Source of the DNA: Syntrophaceae bacterium UBA6109
GTDB lineage: Bacteria > Desulfobacterota > Syntrophia > Syntrophales > UBA6109
DNA: 38,515 bases
NCBI GenBank assembly: GCA_002428445.1
Contig: DIWJ01000025.1
Coordinates: forward strand, 1 to 38,515
Direction: 5' to 3'
The position numbers were made by a program, and so were the translations under genes. A model generated the notes under the pieces. The model did not search any database. It was given only the letters and a program-made list of their open reading frames with translations, and was not told where the DNA came from. Below are positions 16,444 through 23,322 of this stretch, in pieces. Position 1 is the first letter of the stretch, and every line of letters starts with the position of its first letter.

Positions 16444-16542
16444 TCACTTGCCCTTCTTTTCCCGCTTCGCCTGCCTCTTTTCCTTGGCCGACTTCTGCGG
16501 CGCCTTTTTCTGTTCCTTCCGAATGTCGCTTGACTTTGCCAT
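16444..16542 (-). CDS. 32-residue Lys/Arg-rich small protein
   Basis: The minus strand encodes a 32-residue protein, beginning MAKSSDIRKEQKKAP and ending EKRQAKREKKGK, from ATG at 16542 to TGA at 16444-16446. A strong Shine-Dalgarno (AGGAGG, complement of 16551-16556) lies 7 nt upstream. About half the residues are Lys, Arg or Glu, and it should form one charged helix. I recall similar short MAKs-d-KKe-KKxPxKTxKEKRxAK proteins in many bacteria, but their function is not known. It is upstream of the kinase gene on the same strand. Confidence 0.75.
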   Translation of the reverse strand: MAKSSDIRKEQKKAPQKSAKEKRQAKREKKGK

Positions 16543-16727
16543 GGGGTATTCCTCCTTCAATCTGTTACCGGCACTGCGGCTGACTATTTACCCGGATTTC
16601 TCGTACAATGCAATAGCCATGTCTCCGGACGGGGACGGGACCGGCCGGCATGCGGGTTTTCACGTGGGGAGCCACCGCGGAGGTTGTTTTTTTTCGTGCA
16701 ATGCAGAGTGGACGGGTGCCCCCGAAA

Positions 16728-18944
16728 TCAGTACAGCTCCCCGAATTTCTTTTCGTCGATCTTCCCGCCCAGGAATGCATCGAGGGTCTTGGAGCGCCGG
16801 GAGGATCTGATCTCATCCAGCGCCTTGCTCAACTGCTCGGGCGTGATGGAGCCCCGTTCAAAAGCGGATTTCAGATTTGCCCTGGCGATATCGATATCCA
16901 TCACCCGGGCCCGCTCCCAGTTCTTGGCCACGGCGACGTTCCCGACGCCGATGAGCTGCGGCGTCTGATCCTGGTTTTTCAACCGCCGCGCCGCCTGCAG
17001 CACATGGGTCTTCACATAGGTCGACAGCTCTCCCACGTTGATCCAGGCGTCTGCATCGCCGTCCGCCGCCCCGCGGAGGCCCTCCAGGAGGAAGTGGCTG
17101 AAGATCCCGCCCTTGATTTCCCCGTCGTCTTCCCAGGATTGCTGATTTGCCGCTGAAGAGGTGAGAATCGCCATGCGCGAACCCTTCGGCCTGAGCAGTC
17201 CCTCCGTTGTCAGCATGCCGACAAGCGGCTTGCCGCCCTTCGGGATGATCGACTTGCCGCCGCCGGTGAAACAGGCATCCAGGGCCAAAACAATTCCTTT
17301 CGCCGTGCCGCCCTCCATGAGATCTTCAATTTCCGAAATCCGGATCCCCGTGTCATCCAGGGCCTCGGGACTGGTGATGTCCGCGTCGAACGGCACCAGA
17401 AAGGCATCTACGAATTTTTCGCCCCTCGTCTTCGGCGCCCCGTGACCGGAGTAATAGACGTAGATGTATCCAGTCTCGTTCCGGATCCTTCTCAGCGCGC
17501 TCTTCATGCCGTTCCTGGTGGCCTTGTCGTTCAGCAGCAGGACCGCGTTTTCTTTCGGAACGCCGCCGTAGCGGGCATCCGTCAGCACTTCATACACCTT
17601 GCGGGCGTCCGCCGCCGCATATTGCAGGACCGGGATATCCGTCCTTCCCGCGTAATCGATCCCGATCACCAGCGCATGCGCGTCGGCACGCAGGGGAGGG
17701 AGATTTTCCGTCTTCGCAGGGCCTTCCGCCGAGAATTTCGCCATCTGCACATCCCCGGCGCCTTTTCTTTTCCGCAGCAGGAGTTCCACGCGGTGATCGG
17801 CCTCCATCAGCGGCTCGGCGGAGGCGGCTTGAAGACTGATCACCCGCTCCGTGCCTTCCCGCAAAATCGTCACTCTGGACGCCTCGCCGGGGATCAATTT
17901 TTTTGCCGCCGCCATGAAATCGTCGACTTTTCTTATATCCATTCCATCCATCCGGATCACTACGTCGCCGGCCAGAAGGCGCGCTTTTTCGGCAGGCCCT
18001 CCCGGTGTCGTTTTGACTACCTCGGCGCCGCTGACCGTTCCCCGGTTGTAGGTCTTGACCTCCATGCCGACCATGCCGCGCCCGCCGCGGTACTGCCATG
18101 CCCGCTCTTTGTCGCCCAATACGTAGTAGATCGCGGCAAGTTCCGCGTCGCCGCTGTATTGGGGGTTGGATTCCTTCGATTTCTGAATCATCGCCAGGGC
18201 CGTTTCGGCGTCGCCGAGTCCCAGGTAAGAGAAAGCCTTGCAGGAGTATGCGCTGATCAAGGTGATCGCATGATCCGGCGATCCGGAATATCCGAAGACA
18301 CGGTTGGCTTCCCGGATGGCTTCGGTGAATTCCTTCTTGTAATAGTGCGTCCAGCCGATCCATGCGTACAGATGCTGCAGCGAAGCGGCATTTCCGGCGT
18401 CGGTGATTTCAACGGTCCGGGTGAAGTCGAACAGGGCCTCGTTGTATTTGGCCAGCATGTAATACGCCTTCGCCCTCCCCAGCAAAGCATCGGACAGGGC
18501 GCTCCTGTTGTCCGGCTTTATCTCGTCGACGGCCCGGCTGTAATACTTGATCGATTCACCGTATTTCCCCTGGGACAGGAATATGCTCCCCTTCCACCGC
18601 AGGGAATATTCGTGCTTGGGGTTGAGTTCGAGGGATTTGTCGAGAGCCTTCAGGGCCTCGTCATGTTTGCCGGCCCCGCCGTGCGCCGCACCGAGGTTCC
18701 CCCATATGACGGCGTCGCCGGGTGCGAACGCCAGGGCGTCCCGGTAGTGCTTGGCCGCCTGATCATATTCCTTCTTTTCCATGGCGGCATTGCCCAGACT
18801 GTTCAGGCGCAGGTGCTCGTTCGACGGCGCGGCGGCCTTCGCCACCCTCGGCGATGCGGGACGCGGCGCTACGGGCGCCACTGCGCAGCCCGATATGACC
18901 GCCGTCATGAGAAGCATCCATGTCAAAAAATACCGCTGCTTCAT
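16728..18944 (-). CDS. TPR-PDZ-caspase-like (peptidase C14) lipoprotein
   Basis: This 738-residue protein starts at ATG 18944, nine bases after GGAGG. It has a lipoprotein signal with Cys20 (ISGC). Residues ~45-285 are TPR repeats. Residues ~287-375 look like a PDZ domain (MVGMEVKTYNRG...GGPAEKARLLAGDVVIRMDG). Residues ~420-670 are a caspase-like peptidase: ALVIGIDYAG, the catalytic His501 in YYSGHGAP and Cys558 in LALDACFTGGG. Both catalytic residues are present, so activity is plausible; prokaryotic caspase homologues usually cut after Arg or Lys. The PDZ and TPR parts would bind partners or exported C-termini at the membrane. The gene is divergent from dinB across a shared promoter region with a LexA-like site. 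Confidence 0.9.
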   Translation of the reverse strand: MKQRYFLTWMLLMTAVISGCAVAPVAPRPASPRVAKAAAPSNEHLRLNSLGNAAMEKKEYDQAAKHYRDALAFAPGDAVIWGNLGAAHGGAGKHDEALKALDKSLELNPKHEYSLRWKGSIFLSQGKYGESIKYYSRAVDEIKPDNRSALSDALLGRAKAYYMLAKYNEALFDFTRTVEITDAGNAASLQHLYAWIGWTHYYKKEFTEAIREANRVFGYSGSPDHAITLISAYSCKAFSYLGLGDAETALAMIQKSKESNPQYSGDAELAAIYYVLGDKERAWQYRGGRGMVGMEVKTYNRGTVSGAEVVKTTPGGPAEKARLLAGDVVIRMDGMDIRKVDDFMAAAKKLIPGEASRVTILREGTERVISLQAASAEPLMEADHRVELLLRKRKGAGDVQMAKFSAEGPAKTENLPPLRADAHALVIGIDYAGRTDIPVLQYAAADARKVYEVLTDARYGGVPKENAVLLLNDKATRNGMKSALRRIRNETGYIYVYYSGHGAPKTRGEKFVDAFLVPFDADITSPEALDDTGIRISEIEDLMEGGTAKGIVLALDACFTGGGKSIIPKGGKPLVGMLTTEGLLRPKGSRMAILTSSAANQQSWEDDGEIKGGIFSHFLLEGLRGAADGDADAWINVGELSTYVKTHVLQAARRLKNQDQTPQLIGVGNVAVAKNWERARVMDIDIARANLKSAFERGSITPEQLSKALDEIRSSRRSKTLDAFLGGKIDEKKFGELY

Positions 18945-18995
18945 GAAGCTTTTCCTCCAGGTATCTCTGCCGGAACGGGATCTCCGTTCGGGGGG

Positions 18996-19025
18996 AGTGT
19001 AGGGACGGGAGGATTGCATTGTCAA
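18996..19025 (-). promoter_or_regulatory. Sigma-70-type promoter of the caspase-like gene
   Basis: Read on the minus strand, a perfect -35 TTGACA (19025-19020) is followed after 18 nt by TACACT (19001-18996). The promoter lies about 50 bases upstream of the Shine-Dalgarno of the caspase-like gene. Confidence 0.6.
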
Positions 19026-19062
19026 GGACAAAGCCGACGGATGCGGCGGCCGGCAAAATCTC

Positions 19063-19089
19063 TTGACAATAGAACGACGGTTCTATAAG
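19063..19089 (+). promoter_or_regulatory. Promoter of dinB
   Basis: TTGACA at 19063-19068 and TATAAG at 19084-19089 are separated by 15 nt, a little short. A palindromic operator fills the spacer. Its presence upstream of dinB puts the translation start downstream of about 19097. Confidence 0.55.
19069..19086. promoter_or_regulatory. LexA-like SOS box, GAAC-N4-GTTC
   Basis: A perfect palindrome, ATAGAAC-GACG-GTTCTAT, lies between the -35 and -10 of the dinB promoter. The core GAAC-N4-GTTC at 19072-19083 equals the Gram-positive type LexA (Cheo) box. Position and target gene fit SOS repression. Geobacter LexA is known to use a different motif, so the host LexA must be checked. Confidence 0.65.
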
Positions 19090-19227
19090 AGCAGCTGTGG
19101 ATCGCCGCTGCCGGAATGCGGACGATCCGGGCTGAACGCGATCCGGTTTTTCCCCCGTGTCACCGATGGGGGTACCTTCCGAACGCAGACGGCACCGAAA
19201 GACCTGGCGCGAGAGGGCAGCACGACC

Positions 19228-20304
19228 TTGACCGATCCCGTAAAGAGAAGAATCCTGCACATCGACATGGATGCCTTCTTCGCCGCTGTCGAGGAGAAGC
19301 GGAATCCCGATCTGAAAGGGAAACCCGTTGTCATCGGCGGCCGGGGAGACCCTTCACAGAGAGGCGTCGTGTCTACGGCGAACTACGAGGCGCGGAAATA
19401 CGGCATCCACTCCGCCATGCCCTTGCGAACCGCCTGGACACTCTGTCCGAAGGCGGTTTTTCTTCCCGTCGATTACGAGGCCTATGCGGCCGAATCCCGC
19501 CGCTTCAAGAATGTGCTCGAGTCGGTCACGACGCTTCTGGAAGATGTCGGCATCGATGAGGCATACCTCGATCTGTCGGATGATCCCGGCGACGACGAAG
19601 CCATCGCCGGGAGGATCAAGGCGGGCGTCCTTGAAGCAACGGGGCTGACCTGCTCCATCGGCATAGCCCCCAACAAACTGCTCGCCAAGATCGCCTCCGA
19701 CATGCAGAAGCCCGACGGCCTGACGGTCCTTACGGAGAACGATATCGAGGGCAGATTATGGCCCATGCCCGTCCGGAAATTGTACGGGATAGGGGCGAAG
19801 ACGGAAGAGCACCTGAAGAAGATCGGCGTCGAAACGATCGGACAGCTTGCCGCATTGTCCCTTGAGAAGCTGATCGGGCATTTCGGCCCCTCCTATGGCG
19901 AATATCTTTATGCAGCGGCAAGGGGCAGAGACGACAGTCCTCTCGTCACCCACTGGGAGCTGAAGTCGTTCAGCCGGGAGACGACCTTCCAGGTCGACGT
20001 GAAAGACTGGCAGGTCATTGCAAGGACGATTGCTGAACTGACCAAAGAAGTTGTGTCCGACCTGACGGAAAGAAATTATCGCGCCCGGACGGTGACCCTC
20101 AAGATCCGCTTCGAGGATTTCCGCACCCTTACCAGGGCCGGTACGATGCCGGATTATTCGACTTCGGAAGAGGAGATGCGGAAGGCCGCCTTCGCCTGCT
20201 TGAAGAGGATCGATCTGACGAGGAGAGTTCGGCTGGTCGGTGTCCGGCTCACGAACCTCGAGAGAATCCCCGGTGTTGATTTCGCTCCCGGTGCGGTAAA
20301 ATAG
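19228..20304 (+). CDS. dinB: DNA polymerase IV (Y-family)
   Basis: This 358-residue translesion DNA polymerase has the Y-family landmarks: HIDMDAFFAAVE at residues 11-22 with metal-binding Asp13, the YEARKYGIHSAMP segment, and EDVGIDEAYLDLS with the catalytic Asp-Glu pair. It also has the SIGIAPNKLLAKIASDMQKPDGL thumb/palm motif, a helix-hairpin-helix (LYGIGAKTEEHLKKIGVETIGQL) and a little-finger domain. The start is taken as TTG 19228, with GAGAGGG about 10 nt upstream. No in-frame ATG lies between the promoter and the conserved N-terminus. A LexA-like box sits in its promoter, consistent with damage-inducible expression. It copies past DNA lesions with low fidelity. Confidence 0.93.
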   Translation: MTDPVKRRILHIDMDAFFAAVEEKRNPDLKGKPVVIGGRGDPSQRGVVSTANYEARKYGIHSAMPLRTAWTLCPKAVFLPVDYEAYAAESRRFKNVLESVTTLLEDVGIDEAYLDLSDDPGDDEAIAGRIKAGVLEATGLTCSIGIAPNKLLAKIASDMQKPDGLTVLTENDIEGRLWPMPVRKLYGIGAKTEEHLKKIGVETIGQLAALSLEKLIGHFGPSYGEYLYAAARGRDDSPLVTHWELKSFSRETTFQVDVKDWQVIARTIAELTKEVVSDLTERNYRARTVTLKIRFEDFRTLTRAGTMPDYSTSEEEMRKAAFACLKRIDLTRRVRLVGVRLTNLERIPGVDFAPGAVK

Positions 20305-20345
20305 GAGCGCAACGGATTCTTGCCGCAGCGGGAAGGAGCGTCTTC

Positions 20346-20642
20346 ATGACCCTTGAATGGATCGTGATTCTCATCATTCTCATCCCCATCATCATCCTTG
20401 CCGCAGTCCGGATGAAGGGAGGATGGAGGATGAACATCAAGCAGGTGCTCTGCCAGATCGCCGGAAACTTTCTCCTCGTTTCCGGGCTCCTGATGTTGTT
20501 CCCTTCATTTTACCTGTTGTTCTACGGGAAGGAAGGCGATGCCGGTCCCGGCCTCCTTGCCGTCAGCCTGGTTCTGACAGCCGGCGGGTATTTCCTGACC
20601 AATCGAACCGGCAGGAAACCGGATCGTCCGCCGGGGGATTGA
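20346..20642 (+). CDS. Small membrane protein of unknown function
   Basis: This 98-residue protein follows dinB by 41 bases, with AAGGAG upstream of ATG 20346. It has a hydrophobic helix at residues ~5-20 (VILIILIPIIILAAV) and two more at ~38-58 and ~68-83, then a charged tail. No family is recognised. A second in-frame ATG (MNIKQV, about residue 29) would give a two-helix protein. Confidence 0.55.
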   Translation: MTLEWIVILIILIPIIILAAVRMKGGWRMNIKQVLCQIAGNFLLVSGLLMLFPSFYLLFYGKEGDAGPGLLAVSLVLTAGGYFLTNRTGRKPDRPPGD

Positions 20643-20750
20643 ACGGTGACGACTGTCGGGAAGAAAAGCGGCGTGACCGGGGGGATGCCGGCGGAGAGAG
20701 AATTTCCCTGATGCCGCCGGTCTCAGATGCCTCTGCGGGGAGCTCTTTTC

Positions 20751-21029
20751 CTATCTGGAATTCACCCGCTTCTGCAGTTCTTTCCCCACCTTGAAGTAGG
20801 GCAGCTTCTTGGTGCTCACCTTGACCACGTTCCCCGTCCTCGGATTCCGTCCGGCATGGGCCTTGTACTCCCGTACGGAAAAGCTCCCGAAACCGCGAAT
20901 CTCGATGCGATTGCCCTGCCGGAGCGCCTTTGTGAATCCGTCGAAGACGATGTCGACAACGTCCTGCGCTTTCGCGTCGGAGAGATCAGCCATTTTCGCC
21001 AGCGTGCTTACGAGATCTGATTTTTTCAT
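20751..21029 (-). CDS. HU/IHF-family DNA-binding protein
   Basis: This 92-residue nucleoid protein starts at ATG 21029. It shows the HU/IHF pattern: N-terminal helices (MKKSDLVSTLAKMADL), RIEIRGFGSFSVREYKAHAGRNPRTG with the DNA-intercalating arm, and KLPYFKVGKELQKRVN at the end. The PYFKxGKELKxRVN ending favours the IHF-beta-like side of the family, but I would not choose. It bends and compacts DNA. Confidence 0.95.
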   Translation of the reverse strand: MKKSDLVSTLAKMADLSDAKAQDVVDIVFDGFTKALRQGNRIEIRGFGSFSVREYKAHAGRNPRTGNVVKVSTKKLPYFKVGKELQKRVNSR

Positions 21030-21154
21030 GGTTTCCCTTCGGATGAACGTATGATCCTGAACGAGGAATCGGCGATTCCCCTAGGCCTCCGTTTGTCGTG
21101 CAGATTGGTTCTTTACGGTGTTCGCTTGCTGACGTCCTGTTGCTGCGTGCGAAG

Positions 21155-21183
21155 AAGCTATCCCGCGTGAGAGTAGTCGTCAA
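21155..21183 (-). promoter_or_regulatory. Putative promoter of the HU-family gene
   Basis: On the minus strand TTGACG (21183-21178) and TAGCTT (21160-21155) are 17 nt apart, about 125 bases upstream of the HU start. This is a sequence match only. Confidence 0.4.
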
Positions 21184-21334
21184 GAAGAATGCAGCGATAT
21201 GCAAACAGTATCACACGTTTTGTGTTAACAAGACCACACGTCCCTTGCCGGAACGAAAAAGAGATCCGGACGGACGGGCCATGACATGGCGACGTGTCCC
21301 CGGCCGGCACATGGCGGAATGCGACGGGACCCCA

Positions 21335-21490
21335 TCAAACTCCTTGCATGATCGACTTTTTCGGGGTACCCAATACCAGTCTCTTGCAACTGTTGGCATA
21401 TGCATCCGGCTGTTGGACCGTCAACCCTCAGGAGTATGCCATGAAGAAATGAAACCCCGTATCTCGGGCGAGAACGGGGTTCTTCTATTT
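21335..21490 (+). ncRNA. Candidate structured leader RNA, copy A (upstream of yitT-like gene)
   Basis: A promoter-like TTGCAT at 21344-21349 is followed 50 bases later by a block with GGCATA (21394-21399) able to pair with TATGCC (21434-21439), and then a terminator. The whole segment is about 75-80% identical, with nearly the same spacing, to copy B at 29042-29190. Conserved blocks are ATCCGGC, CAACCCTC/CAAACTTC, AGGAGT.TGCC, GAAATG and the terminator arms. Copy A also contains AGGAG followed 6 nt later by a mini-frame ATG AAG AAA TGA. It could be a riboswitch, a protein-binding leader or a leader-peptide attenuator. I match it to no known class. The rest of the 21030-21529 intergenic region holds nothing else I recognise except the HU promoter. 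Confidence 0.5.
21453..21488 (+). terminator. Terminator/attenuator of leader copy A
   Basis: ACCCCGT (21453-21459) pairs with ACGGGGT (21473-21479), followed by a broken U-tract TTCTTCTATTT. It lies 42 bases before the start codon of the yitT-like gene, so it would act as an attenuator rather than a gene end. Confidence 0.65.
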
Positions 21491-21529
21491 GCGGATTCAT
21501 GCAATTCGCTCGACCGCGCGGAGGAAACC

Positions 21530-22414
21530 ATGAAGAGGAGAATAACCTGGGGCCGGATACGGGATGCCGTCTTCCGGAAAGACATATGGATTCCCGTCCT
21601 TTCCATTGTCTTGGGAGCCCTGATGTGGTCCGTTTCCATTAATGGCATCCTGGTTCACCATAAGCTCCTGAGCGGGGGCTTTTCAGGTTTGGCCATGGTC
21701 GTCTATTACCTGGTTCCCAAACTCTCGATCGGCCTCATGGTCGCACTGATCAACATCCCCATTTTCATTATGGGCTGGACCATGATCTCGGGAAAATTCC
21801 TTGCCTTCAGCCTGCTGGGCATGGCCTCCTTCTCCTTTTTCCTGACCGTGACGACCCTGCTTCAGATTCCCGTGGAGAATCCCCTGCTGGCCTGCCTCTT
21901 CGCCGGGGTCATATCGGGGGTGGGCTCGGGACTGATTTTTCGGGCCGGCGGATCAGGAGGAGGTACCGGAATCATCGCTCTGGTTTTGAACCGCAGGTTC
22001 TCCATCCGCGTGGGTCTTGTCACCTTCCTGCTCAATACCATTCCGCTGCTTCTGGGAGCATTCCTGATTGACCTCAATGCCGCCCTCTATTCCATCATCT
22101 ATGTCTACACTTCGGGATCGGTCATGGACCGCATTCTCACCAGTTTCAGCGAGCGGAGGAGCGTCTGGATCATTTCTTCTCAATCCGCGGAAATCTGCCG
22201 GCAGCTCATGATCAAGCTGAACCGGGGAGCCACCCTGCTCACCGGGAAGGGAGCATACAGCAACTCTCCCGTTGAAGTCGTCTACAGCGTGATCAACCCT
22301 TTTGAGCTGGCCAAGTTGAAAGACCTGGTCATCACGATTGATCCCAAGGCTTTCCTGATAATCAATGAAACGAGGGAAGTGATCGGAAAAGGCTTCGATC
22401 AGCCGGGATTCTGA
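21530..22414 (+). CDS. YitT-family membrane protein (DUF161/DUF2179)
   Basis: This 294-residue protein starts at ATG 21530, five bases after GGAGG. Longer readings to the left run through the leader terminator and are rejected. Five to six membrane helices cover residues ~18-185, with a conserved glycine-rich segment FRAGGSGGGTGIIAL. The C-terminal ~85 residues are the soluble DUF2179 domain (RRSVWIISSQSAEICRQLMIKL...GATLLTGKGAYS...VVYSVINPFELAKLKDLV). Members of this family are integral membrane proteins without an agreed function. The attenuator-like leader upstream suggests its level is controlled by transcription termination. Confidence 0.88.
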   Translation: MKRRITWGRIRDAVFRKDIWIPVLSIVLGALMWSVSINGILVHHKLLSGGFSGLAMVVYYLVPKLSIGLMVALINIPIFIMGWTMISGKFLAFSLLGMASFSFFLTVTTLLQIPVENPLLACLFAGVISGVGSGLIFRAGGSGGGTGIIALVLNRRFSIRVGLVTFLLNTIPLLLGAFLIDLNAALYSIIYVYTSGSVMDRILTSFSERRSVWIISSQSAEICRQLMIKLNRGATLLTGKGAYSNSPVEVVYSVINPFELAKLKDLVITIDPKAFLIINETREVIGKGFDQPGF

Positions 22415-22522
22415 CGATTCCGGCCCGCCTTGGCCGGGATCGCTTCCGGACGTTGCAGGGAAGCGGCGCAAAGAAGGCGATCGAACTGGAGCGCCTTCCG
22501 AAGACAGGAACGGGAGGATACC

Positions 22523-23041
22523 ATGAAGACGGAAGAGAAACGACGCGGTTCGCCAGACAAGACTGCCGCGGTATGCGGTCTTTATTGCCAGGCATGTACG
22601 ATCTGCATCGCAACGGCGGAAGATCCAGAGCGTCTTAAAAGGCTGGCGGGGCTGTTTCAGGTCACCGAGGACGATATCCGCTGCTGCGGATGCCGTTCCG
22701 ATAAACGGACCCCGATGTGTGAACAATGCAGGATGTACAATTGCGCCAAGGGGAGGGGAATCGAATTCTGCAGCGAATGCGCGGATTATCCATGCGAAGC
22801 GCTGACACAGTTCCAGTCTGCCAGGCCGCATCGACGAGAGCTATGGAACGATCTGGAATACATCAAGTCCCACGGTTGTGAAGCGTGGCTCGAACTCGTC
22901 CGGAAACGATATGCCTGTCCCAAGTGCCGGTGCATCAATTCCGCCTATGATCTTCAGTGCCGGAACTGCGGAGAAGAACCGAGTTGCGCATACGTCGCCG
23001 AGCACGGGGAGGCGATCAGGAAGTACCTGGCGACTCGATGA
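22523..23041 (+). CDS. DUF3795-type cysteine-rich protein
   Basis: This 172-residue protein starts at ATG 22523, five bases after GGGAGG. It has many paired cysteines: CGLYCQACTIC near the N-terminus, RCCGCRS, MCEQCRMYNCA, FCSECADYPCE, and a C-terminal zinc-ribbon-like CPKCRCINSAYDLQCRNC. The first part matches DUF3795, which probably binds zinc or an iron-sulfur cluster. The C-terminal ribbon is an added module. Function is unknown; such proteins are common in anaerobes. It follows the YitT-like gene by 108 bases. Confidence 0.85.
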   Translation: MKTEEKRRGSPDKTAAVCGLYCQACTICIATAEDPERLKRLAGLFQVTEDDIRCCGCRSDKRTPMCEQCRMYNCAKGRGIEFCSECADYPCEALTQFQSARPHRRELWNDLEYIKSHGCEAWLELVRKRYACPKCRCINSAYDLQCRNCGEEPSCAYVAEHGEAIRKYLATR

Positions 23042-23322
23042 TGATGCGTTGCGGATCAGCGGATTCCGGGAGCCGGATCGCCGTTCGTGATCCTTGAAGA
23101 AGGTCTTGGAGACAAGCGGCATCCGCGTTGGAAAAAGCGGGGACGGTCTCTTTCGAGGTTATGGATTTCGAAGGGAAATTGTGATAGGGCCTTTCATTAC
23201 CTGCAATGAAAGCCCATCCCTTATGACAATGCCGGAAGAGATATCGGGGCGGATGCCGCAACCCGTTTCTTCTTTGCGTGCGGATCCTGGGGAGGCGTTG
23301 TGCGGACTGAGGAAGACATGCA

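Noticed and set aside
17442..19088. A 548-residue plus-strand open frame opposite the caspase-like gene
   Set aside because: It is antisense to a gene with lipoprotein signal, TPR, PDZ and caspase motifs. It would also run over the promoters of both divergent genes.
21394..21410. A sigma-54 promoter (TGGCA...GC) in the leader element
   Set aside because: The GG and GC are 12 nt apart in both copies instead of 10, and the leader stem explains the conserved GGCA better.
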